From Albimonas sp036154955 (lineage in GTDB: Bacteria > Pseudomonadota > Alphaproteobacteria > Rhodobacterales > Rhodobacteraceae), in NCBI GenBank assembly GCA_036154955.1, contig JAYZWL010000042.1:1-64000 (forward strand): 64,000 nt of DNA. The letters are read 5' to 3'. How positions within the stretch are numbered: position 1 is the first letter of the stretch; every line of letters begins with the position of its first letter. Below are positions 17,009 through 26,600 of the stretch, piece after piece. The notes under the pieces are model-generated. The model saw only the letters and a program-made list of their open reading frames with translations, had not been told where the DNA came from and ran no database searches. The position numbers were made by a program, and so were the translations under genes.

Positions 17009-18550
17009 ATGACCGACAAGAAAAAACCGGACGAGGCTCCCGAGGCGCAGGCCCCCGAGGCGCCTGCTCCCGAGGCGCGATCCGGGGCGGGCGGCGGGAA
17101 ACCGTGGCCGGAGACCCCGGAGGATCCGGAAAGCGGGTCGGCCGCGCTTCCCGAAGCGAGCGAGCCCGTCGACGCCGAATTTTCGGACGAGACGCCCGCG
17201 GCCCCTGAATCGGAGATCCCTGACCCCGCCGCGCCTGACCCCGCCGCGCCTGGAATCGTGGAGGAGGCCGGGGACGGGGACGGCTATCCGCGCCGCGACT
17301 CGGTCGGCGACGACGTCGACGATGCGGGCTCGTCCGAACTCGCCGCCGGGCTCGACAGCGGATCGGACCTGCCGGCCTCGGAAACCGCGGAGCCGGACGA
17401 CGCGCTCGCCCCGCACGCCGCCGGCCACGATTACGAGGACCATCCGGCGGAGGACGAGCCCGAGCATGACGACCAGGCCCGGCCAAGCCTGGCCGCCCGG
17501 GCCCTGCAGGCGCTGGTGATCCTGCTGGTCGGCGCCGCCATCGCGCTCTGGGCCCTGCCGCGGGTGGCGCCGATGCTGCCCGCCCCGGTCGCCGAGGCGC
17601 TGGCGCCGGTGCATGAGGTGAGCGAGGCGGACCTGACCGCGCTGCGCGCCGACCTGGAAGCCCGCATCGCGGCGCTGGAAACCGCCGCGCCCGCCGCCCC
17701 CGATCTCGGCCCCGTCACCGCGCGGCTCGAGGATTTCGGCGCCCGGCTCGACGCGCTGGAAGGCGCGGGCGGCGGCGACGCGCCCGCAGGCGCGGCGGAC
17801 CTGGGCGAGGCCAACCAGGCCGCCATCTCCAGCCTGCGCGCGGAGCTGGAGCAGATGTCGGCGACGCTGGCCGAGCTGGGCTCGTTGCCGCCCGAGGCCG
17901 CCGCCAGTCTCGCCACCGCCTCCCAGCGCGCGGCGAGCCTGTCGGAGAAGGTGGATGCCCTCGCCTCCCGCCTCGACGCGGCCGAGGCCCGCTTCGACGA
18001 ACGCGCCACGGCCGCGGAGACCGCCGCCGCCGCCGCGAAGGAGGAGGCCGCGGCGGCCGAGAAGCGCGCGACGCTCGCCGCCGGCTTCCGCGCCATCGGG
18101 CAGGCGCTGGACGAGGGCCAGGCCTTCGCGGAGCCGCTGCGGGCCATCGCCGCCTATGGCGAGGCCCCCAAGGCGCTGGCCGCCGCCGCGCCCGGCGGCG
18201 TGCCGACGCTGGCCTCGCTGCGCGACCGCTTCACCGACGCCGGCCGCCGGGCGATGGAGGCGCAGGGGCTGGCGGAGGCCGGGGACGGCTTCCTCGACCG
18301 CGCCGCCGCCTCGCTCCGGGCCCGGGTCGCCGGCGTGCCGGTGGAGGCGATGGAGGGCGACGGGCTGGAAGCCCGGCTCGGCCGCGCCGCCGCGGCGCTG
18401 CGCGACGGCGACCTGCCCGCGGCGCTGACCGCGCTGGAGGGCATCCCCCATCCGGCGGAGGAGGCGATGGCCGACTGGCTGGCCGACGCCCGCGCGCGGG
18501 CCGCCGCCGTGGCCGCCGCCGCCGCCTGGCGCACGGAGCTGGGCGGATGA
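17009..18550 (+). CDS. mitofilin (Mic60)-like inner membrane protein
   Basis: A 513-residue membrane protein with three parts: an acidic, Pro/Glu/Ala-rich cytoplasmic N-terminus (residues 1-160, beginning TDKKKPDEAPEAQ), a single membrane helix at ~165-190 (ALQALVILLVGAAIALWALP), and a long periplasmic region dominated by Ala/Glu/Leu heptad-like helices (~205-400) with a C-terminal mitofilin-like helical domain. Position between hemD and hemY is the known location of alphaproteobacterial Mic60 homologs, which shape intracytoplasmic membranes and contact outer-membrane proteins. The start at 17009 follows a long GC-rich leader. Function in haem synthesis itself is not shown. Confidence 0.82.
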   Translation: MTDKKKPDEAPEAQAPEAPAPEARSGAGGGKPWPETPEDPESGSAALPEASEPVDAEFSDETPAAPESEIPDPAAPDPAAPGIVEEAGDGDGYPRRDSVGDDVDDAGSSELAAGLDSGSDLPASETAEPDDALAPHAAGHDYEDHPAEDEPEHDDQARPSLAARALQALVILLVGAAIALWALPRVAPMLPAPVAEALAPVHEVSEADLTALRADLEARIAALETAAPAAPDLGPVTARLEDFGARLDALEGAGGGDAPAGAADLGEANQAAISSLRAELEQMSATLAELGSLPPEAAASLATASQRAASLSEKVDALASRLDAAEARFDERATAAETAAAAAKEEAAAAEKRATLAAGFRAIGQALDEGQAFAEPLRAIAAYGEAPKALAAAAPGGVPTLASLRDRFTDAGRRAMEAQGLAEAGDGFLDRAAASLRARVAGVPVEAMEGDGLEARLGRAAAALRDGDLPAALTALEGIPHPAEEAMADWLADARARAAAVAAAAAWRTELGG

Positions 18551-18671
18551 GCCCGACCCGCGGCGCGACCATGATTTCGCGGGCCCCGGCCCGCACCGCC
18601 CCCGGCCGCGCGGGCCGGGACGGCGCAAGAACCGGCGCCCCTGAAGGGCGCGGAATGGAGGGAACGGCGCG

Positions 18672-20153
18672 ATGATCTGGCTGCTTCTGCGCACCGCCCT
18701 GTTCGTGGCGCTCGCCGCCGCGGTGGCCTACGGGATCGGCGTGCTGCTCGACACCCCCGGCGGCATCGAGATCACCTGGGCGGGCCGGGCCTACGCCTTC
18801 GACCCGCTGACCTTCGTGGCCCTGTTCCTCGCCGCGGTGCTGGCGCTGTGGCTCGCCTGGAAGGTGATCGGCCTGCTGGTCGCGGCGATCCGCTTCTTCA
18901 CCGGGGACGAGACCGCGATCCATCGCTTCTTCGGCCGCTCCCGCACCCGTCGGGGGCTGGAGGCGCTGACCAACGGCATGATCGCGCTGGCGGAGAACGA
19001 TCCCCGCAAGGCGCTGGCCAAGGCGGAGCGGGCGGGGCGGATGCTCGACCGGCCGGAGCTCGCCAACATCCTCGCCGCCCAGGCCGCCCGCGCCGCGGGC
19101 CAGCAGGACCGGGCGGAGACCTACTACAAGGCGCTCGCCCGCAATCCGCGCACCCAGGCGCTGGGCGTGCGCGGGCTGCTGGAGCAGGCGCAGGAGCGGG
19201 GCGACGACGAGCGCGCCCTGAAGCTGGCCGAGCGCGCCTTCGCCCTGCGCCCGCGGGACGGGGAGATCATGTCCCGCCTCTTCGACCTGCAGACCGGGTC
19301 CGAGGACTGGGCCGCCGCCCGCCGCACGCTGGCCGCCGAGGTCCGCGTCGGCGCGCTCCCGCGCGAGGTGGGCGCCCGCCGCGACGCGGTGCTGGCGCTG
19401 GCCGAGGCCCGCGCCGCGTTGGAGGCGGGCGACGAGGCCCGGGCCCGCGACGCGGCGCTGGAGGCGCAGAAGCGGTCTCCGGCGCTCGCCCCCGCGGCTG
19501 TGGCCGCCGCGGCGCAGCTGGGTCGCGACGGGCAGCCGGCCAAGGCGGAGAAGATCCTGCGCCAGGCCTGGAAGCTCGCCCCCCATCCCGACGTGGCCGC
19601 GGCCTTCGCGGCGCTCCACCCCGAGGAAAGCCCGGAGGCGCGCCGCGCCCGGTTCCGCGGCCTGACCGCCGAGAACCACGACCATGTGGAATCGAAGCTG
19701 CTGGAAGCCGAACTGGCCCTGGCGGCGGAGGATTTCCCGGCCGCCCGCAAGGCGCTGGGCGATCTGGCGGAGACCCGGCCCACCACCCGCAGCCTCGCCA
19801 TCATGGCGGCGGCGGAGCGGGGCGCGGGCGCGGACGACCACGTGGTGCGGGCCTGGCTCGCCAAGGCGCTGTCCGCGCCGCGGGGCGAGGCCTGGACCTG
19901 CGACAACTGCGGGCATGTGCACGAGGCCTGGACGCCGGTCTGCGCCGCCTGCCGGGCGGTGGACACGCTGAGCTGGAAGCAGCCCTCGGGCGCCGGCGAA
20001 TCGCGGGCGGCGGAAATGGCGCTGCTGCCGGTGATTCTCGCCTCGCTGGAGGGGCCGCGCCCGGGCGAGACGCCGGAGGCCGCCGAAGACGCGCCGATCG
20101 AGGCCGAGGCCGAGACCGTCGAACCTTCCGCCGAGGCGCCTGCGAGACCCTGA
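18672..20153 (+). CDS. hemY: HemY-like TPR protein
   Basis: A 493-residue inner membrane protein with two N-terminal helices (residues ~3-25 and ~40-72), the HemY N-terminal signature (FTGDETAIHRFFGRSRTRRGLEALTNGM) and a long tetratricopeptide-rich cytoplasmic or periplasmic domain. A small zinc-ribbon-like element follows, C410-D-N-C413 and C424-A-A-C427, then an acidic Pro/Glu tail. HemY of this type is not the protoporphyrinogen oxidase of Gram-positives; its role in haem synthesis is as a possible scaffold. It ends the hemC-hemD-mitofilin-hemY block and is followed by a good terminator. Confidence 0.9.
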   Translation: MIWLLLRTALFVALAAAVAYGIGVLLDTPGGIEITWAGRAYAFDPLTFVALFLAAVLALWLAWKVIGLLVAAIRFFTGDETAIHRFFGRSRTRRGLEALTNGMIALAENDPRKALAKAERAGRMLDRPELANILAAQAARAAGQQDRAETYYKALARNPRTQALGVRGLLEQAQERGDDERALKLAERAFALRPRDGEIMSRLFDLQTGSEDWAAARRTLAAEVRVGALPREVGARRDAVLALAEARAALEAGDEARARDAALEAQKRSPALAPAAVAAAAQLGRDGQPAKAEKILRQAWKLAPHPDVAAAFAALHPEESPEARRARFRGLTAENHDHVESKLLEAELALAAEDFPAARKALGDLAETRPTTRSLAIMAAAERGAGADDHVVRAWLAKALSAPRGEAWTCDNCGHVHEAWTPVCAACRAVDTLSWKQPSGAGESRAAEMALLPVILASLEGPRPGETPEAAEDAPIEAEAETVEPSAEAPARP

Positions 20154-20208
20154 CCGGCCCCTGCGCCTCCACCCCCGGATTCACCTTTCGGGGACTGCGA
20201 TTTCACGA

Positions 20209-20240
20209 CGCCGCCGATCCTCCGGGATCGGCGGCGTTTT
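20209..20240 (+). terminator. rho-independent terminator after hemY
   Basis: A perfect 12-bp stem (CGCCGCCGATCC at 20209-20220, complement at 20225-20236) with a 4-nt loop is followed directly by TTTT and a T-rich tail. It lies 55 bp after the hemY stop and is the clearest intrinsic terminator in the window. Confidence 0.9.
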
Positions 20241-20614
20241 GCGTTTCCCGAATATGAACGGGGGCGGCGCTGGGTTTTGTTTGGTGAGGTTTCTCACCCA
20301 ATGGCCAAAAAATGTCTTGAGCGGTGACGTGGTGTTCACACATATGTATGGCGAGTGAGAAGGGGACGGTAGCAAGTACTTGGGGGTGCTTCATGCAAAT
20401 CCAATCGAGCCGCCATGCGCGTAGATCTGCGTCGAATCGGTCGGTTTTCCGAATGAACTTTCGGGAGCGGGCGCGGAATTCGAGCCCGGACGCGACGTAT
20501 TCCGCCGCGACTTGGGCCCGCGCGCGCCGCTGACCTGGATCGACTGAAGCGCGACGGCCGAAACGCCGGCGCCAAGGGCGGCGAAGCCCGCCTCTCCCAT
20601 TGGAGTTCCCCGAG
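20241..20614 (+). promoter_or_regulatory. promoter/leader region of the giant autotransporter
   Basis: A 374-bp gap that is distinctly less GC-rich than its flanks in its first half. It holds a hairpin-like dyad GGTGAG-GTTT-CTCACC (20283-20298) and a candidate promoter with TTGAGC (20317-20322) and CATATG (20341-20346) spaced 18 bp. If that promoter is used, the leader would be about 265 nt. GGAG lies 9 bp before the ATG at 20615. No gene is seen. Confidence 0.4.
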
Positions 20615-23600
20615 ATGACCCAAGCGTACCGCGCCGCGGACGACTCCTCCCTGCTGCGCGCCTCCCGCGTCGGCCTCCGCCCCGCGATGCTGCTGTCCAG
20701 CACGGGCCTCGCCCTGGTGCTCGCCACGCCGGCCTTCGCCAGCGAATACACGTCCTGCCCGACGCCCTCGTCAGGCACGAGCCAGACCTGCACCACCCAG
20801 GGTTCGGCCGGATATTCAGACCTGCGGGTGACGACGACGATGGGCGCGGGCCAGAACCCGCCGTCGCAATACACCATCAACAACAGCCTGAGCCTCTACG
20901 GCGCGGGCAACTATTATTCGAGCCTGCTGCTGTCGATCACCGCCGGCGCCGGCAACGGCTCCGACAGCAACGGCAACGGCTACTCCGGCCACAACGGCCA
21001 ATACGTCACCATCAACAATTCCGGGACCGTCTCCACCCCGGCCCCGACCTCGGAGCCGGCCATCGACCGCGGCCGCGCCTCTCCCGGCGACGACGCGGGC
21101 GCGGTGTTCTCGATCTTCGCGCAGACCGTCGGCGGAACGGGCGCCAACGCCCCCAGCACGGTGATCGGCGGCGGCGACGGCGGCAACGGCGGCCTGGCCG
21201 GCACCGCGACGATCCACAACACCGGCTCGGCCTCGGTCGCCGGCGACATCCGCAACGGCATGGTCGCGGTCTACGCCGAGGGCCGGGGCGGCACCGGCGG
21301 CCGCCAGGACAAGGACGCCACCTACGCCCAGAAGGGCGGCAACGGCGGCGGAGGCGCCTACGCCTACGTGACCAATGACGGGTCGGTCCATGCCAGCGGC
21401 TCCAGCGAGTCCTACATCTGGGGCATCGGCGCGCAGGCGGTCGGCGGCGAGGGCGCGGACAGCGGCTCCAACGGCGCGGCGGGCGGCTACGGCGGCACGG
21501 CGGCGGTCTGGAACAACGGAACCGTCGAAGTGACCGGCGCCCGCATGGGCGACGACTACATGCAGCTGGGCGTGCGCGGCATTTCGGCCGACTCGCCGGG
21601 CGGCGACGGGCGCTATTCCGACGACGGCGACCGCAACGGCGCCGACGGGGGCGGCGGCGGCTTCGTCACCATCCAGAACAAGGGGAGCCTCAACGTTTCG
21701 CGCAGCGGCGCGGCGGTGAGCGGCGACAGCTACTCCGCCGGCATGGTGGGCACGTCCTTCGGCGGCACGGGGGGCGAATCCGCCAACACCGTGACCAACA
21801 CCACCAACCAGCGCGGCGGCTACGGCGGCCATGGCGGCTATGTCTCGCTCTACAATCTGGGCACGATCAGCACGACCGGCGACGAGGTCAACGGCATCGT
21901 GGCGCGGTCCCGCGGCGGCGACGGCGGCGCCGGGATCAACGACGGCTACGGCGCGAAAGCCGGCGACGGCGAGGACGTCACGGTCGGCCTGAACGGGACC
22001 ATCGTCACCAACGGCAAGAACGCCGACGGCGTGGTCGCGATCTCCGAGGGCGGCACCGGCGGCCAGCAGAAATCGTCCAGCGGCTTCGCCGATTTCAACA
22101 GCGCTCATGCCGGCGACGGCGGCGCGGCCGGCTTCGTGACCATCAACAACGACGTCTACTGGAACGATTACGAGGCCGAGTATCAGGCGCCGTCCGGGTT
22201 CACCCCGGGCGGTTCGATCACCACCCATGGCGACTATTCCGAGGGGATCCTCGCCCAGTCGCTGGGCGGCGCGGGCGGCGACTCCCAGGGCGCCTTCGTG
22301 CTGTTCGGCAACAGCTCCCACGACTCGTCCAACGGCGGCGACGCGGGCGGCGTGTCGGTCAACGCCCATGTCTCGGTCCATACCTACGGCAAGTTCTCCA
22401 CCGCCATCTTCGCCCAGTCCATCGGCGGCGGCGGCGGCAACGTGGGCGACGGCGGCGGGCTGATCGCGCTGTCGGGCGACGCGGGCGACGGGGCCCATGC
22501 CGGCGAGGTCGGCGTGCTCCAGCTCGCCCCCATCGTCACCGAGGGCGAAGGGGCCATCGGCATCCACGCCCAGTCGATCTCCGGCGGCGGCGGGCGCGTG
22601 GCCAACGAGACCGGCGTGATCACGGTCGGCGGGCAGGGCGGATCCTCGCCCAAGTCCAATCTCGCCGATATCAGCGCCTTCTCCGACATCACCACCTCGG
22701 GCGACTACGCCTACGGCGCGCTGGCCCAGTCGGTCGGCGGCGGCGGCGGCGACGGCGGCTCCACCTTCTCGATCAGCGCCGGATCGATCCCGGCGGTGGC
22801 GGTGGGCGGCGACGGCGGGGCCGCGGGCGACGGCGGCCAGGCGGTGATCCAGGCGGAGGCCAACAAGGTCTCCACCGCCGGTCACAACGCGCATGGCCTG
22901 ATCGCCATGTCGGTGGGCGGCGGCGGCGGTTCGGGCGGCGACGCCACCTCGGACGCCGTGTCGATCTCCTCGCTGGCCATCGCCGGCGGCGCGAATTCCG
23001 CGGGCGCCGGCGACACGGCGAACGTCCAGACCTCGGGGACCGAAATCACCACCACCGGCAGCCACGCCGTGGGCGTGGTGGCGCTGTCGGTGGGCGGCGG
23101 CGGCGGCGCGGGCGGCTCGGCGTCGAGCTTCGACGCCTCGGTCGGCTTCTCCTCCGCGGTGGCGGTCGGCGGCTCGGGCGGGACCGGCGGCGCCGGCGGC
23201 CCGGCGCAGGCGTTCCTCTTCGGCTCCCGCATCACCACCGGCGACGCCGGCAACCTGGACGTGGCCAACGCGCACGGCATCATCGCCGCCTCGGTGGGCG
23301 GCGGCGGCGGCATGGGCGGCTCGGCCGCCTCCAAGGCGATCACCGCCACCGTGCCCACCGAGGAGCCGCAGGTCGACGGCGAGGTCAGCCTGTCGCTGGG
23401 CGGCTCCGGCGCCACGGGCGGGCATGGCGGAGCGGTCTACACGATCCTGGAGGACACGCTCGTCACCACCCTCTCCGACGGCTCCACCGGCATGCTGGCG
23501 CTGTCGGTCGGCGGCGGCGGCGGCGTGGGCGGCGACGCGGGCGCCTCGGGCGCCATGCTGACGCTGCCGGCGACGGGCGAGAACAAGGTGTCCTTCACCG

Positions 23601-26600
23601 TCAACATCGGCGTCGGCGGCAATGCCGGCCAGGGGTCGAACGGCGGCGCGGTCACCACGGAGCTGACCGGGGGCGAGGTCGTCACCCATGGCGATTACTC
23701 CAACGGCGTTCACATGCTGTCGCTGGGCGGCGGCGGCGGCGTCGGCGGGACCGGCAGCGCCGAGAAATTCAACCTCGAGATCCCCGGCCTGCCCAAGGAC
23801 GAGGACGGCGACGGCGTCGACGACAACGAGGAGAACGGCGACGACGAGGGCGAGGACGGCAAGAAGAAGGTCAACGTCGCCGTGAACTTCACCGCCGGGA
23901 TCGGCGGCAAGGGCGGCGCCGGCGGCGCCGGCGGCGCGATCTACTACGCGATGGACGAGCACAGCAACATCGTCACCATGGGCCAGGGCTCCAAGGGCGT
24001 GCTGATCCACTCGATCGGCGGCGGCGGCGGCGCCTCGCAGGGCGCGACGGTCGGCCTGGGCGCGAGCTTCCTGCCCGCAGGCGTCAGCCTCGGCGTCGGG
24101 CGCAACGGGCCCAACGGCGGCGCGGGCGGCGACATCACCGACGTGGCGCTCGACGGGGCGGTGCGCACCTTCGGCGCCGGCTCGGACGCGGTGTTCATCC
24201 AGTCGCTGGGCGGCGGCGGCGGCGTCGGCGGCTCCACCGGCGGCGCGGGCGCGGACGAAAGCGGCTACATCAAGGAAGTCAACGAGATCAAGGAGGACCT
24301 CGCCGGCAAGCTCGACATCCGACTGATGATCGGCGGGCGCGGCGGCGCGGCCGGCGACGGCGGCGACATCGGCTACGGGACCGACACCGGGCTGTCGCTG
24401 GGCGGCCAGATCTTCACCTATGGCGACCATTCCTCGGGCCTGGTGGTGCAGTCCATCGGCGCCGGCGGCGGCGACGGCGGCGCGGGCAACGCCCAGACCT
24501 CGCTGTCGCTGCTGCGCAGCTTCGTGGCGGTCGGCGGCAACGGCGGCGCTTCGGGCGACGGCGGGCGGATCAAGCTCGAGCTCGACGGCGGCACGGTCTT
24601 CACCCAGGGCGTCGGCTCCTACGGCATCTTCGCCCATTCCATCGGCGGCGGCGGCGGCAAGGGCGGCGACGCGACCCGGTCGATGTGCAAGAAGCTGAAC
24701 ATCGGCGGCGGCTGGGCGGCGACCGCTCTGGAGGCCATCGGCGTCGGCGAGGACGAGGAGATCACCCCCGACGACATGTGCGTCGAGATCCCGTCCTGGG
24801 ACAACATCCAGGGCAAGGACGGCGTGGCCGGCGACGGCGGCGAGGTGCATGTGGGCGCGGCGGGCCAGATCGCCACGGTCGAGACCCATGGCGACTTCTC
24901 CCACGCCGTCGTCGCCCAGTCGATCGGCGCGGGCGGCGGCGTCGAGGCCACCGGCAACTCCTACTCGGCCAACGACCCCGACGCGACGCCGGACGACCTG
25001 GCGGTCGACGTGGCGCTGGGCGCCACCGGCGCGACCAAGAGCTCGGGCACCGGCGGCGCGGTGACGGTGGCGGGCAAGCTGACGCTGTCCACCGCCGGCG
25101 ACGGCGCGGCGGGCATCCTGGCCCAGTCGATCGCGGGCGGCGGCGGCTTCGCCGGCGTCAACGGCATCGCCGGGGTGGCGCTGGGCGCGGCGGGGGCCGA
25201 GCACGGAACCTCCTCGGTCGGGACCAACGTGACCGTGACGCTGGACAGCGGATCGCGGATCGTGACCACAGGCCTGACCTCCCACGGCATCCTCGCCCAG
25301 TCCATCGGCGGCGGCGGCGGCTTCGTGGCCGGCGCGCTGACCGACACGGCGCTGGACGGCGGGAACATCCACGTGCTGGCCGGCGGGACCAACCACACCA
25401 CCGGCGACGCGGCCTCGGCCACGGTGACCACGGCCGGGCCGGTGACCACCTCCGGCCGCTTCGCGCGGGCGATCCTCGCCCAGTCGATCGCCGGCGGCGG
25501 CGGCGTCTATTCGGGCGTGGACGCCGGCGAGACGGGCGCGTCGGTCGACGTGCCCGTGACGCTGGGCGCGGCGATGACCTCGGGCAGCGCCGGTTCGGTG
25601 GAGGTGACGCCGAAGAACCTCACCACCTCCTCCCGCGGGGCGGACGCGGTGCTGGCGCAGTCCATCGGCGGCGGCGGCGGCGTGGTGGATCTCGCCAACC
25701 GCAGTTCCTCGGACCTCACGCCGACCTCGCTGGTCACCATGGGGTATACCGACGGCGACCAGAACACGCTGAACGGCGGCGCCGTCGTCGTGTCGCTCAA
25801 CGGCTCGGGCGGCACGCCGAACCTGACCACCTCCGGGCCCGAGGCCTATGCGGTGCTGGCGCAGTCCATCGGCGGCGGCGGCGGCGTGGTGACCGACGCC
25901 ACCTCCTCGGTCGCCGCGACCGTGCAGGTCGGCGCCACCGCCACGGGCAGCAACACGGCCCATGCCGGCACGGTCACCGTGACGGACTACGCCGGCATCG
26001 TCACCGCGGGCGACGACGCCCATGCCATCGTGGCGCAGTCCATCGGCGGCGGCGGCGGCGTGGCGCGGCTCGGAACCGCCTCCGGCTCGGCCCGCCTTGG
26101 CCGGAGCACCGCCTCCTACGCCGGCGACGCCAACACCGGCGGGGCGGTCAACGTGGACGTCGGTTTCTCGGGGATCAACGGCACCTCGGGCGACCGGGCC
26201 TTCGGCATCGTGGCCCAGTCCATCGGCGGGGGCGGCGGAATCCTGTCCACGCGCGGCGGCACGCTGGACAGCCTGACGCTGGCCGGCCAGTACGGGCGCG
26301 GAGACGCGAGCGACGTCTACGTCCGGATCAAGACCAACACCGGCCAGCTGATGACCGAGGGCGCCGGCTCCCATGCCATCATCGCCCAGTCCATCGGCGG
26401 CGGCGGCGGCATCGGCGGCAACGTCAACTTCCGGAACGGCATCAACCTCGACGTGTTCGACAGCGACCCGACCTTCGGCGACCAGGTCGGCTACGGCAAC
26501 GGCGGCGCGGTGACGGTGGACGTGCAGGACGACGTGACCACCAAAGGCAACGGGGCCTACGGCGTCATCGCCCAGTCGATCGGCGGCGGCGGCGGCATCG

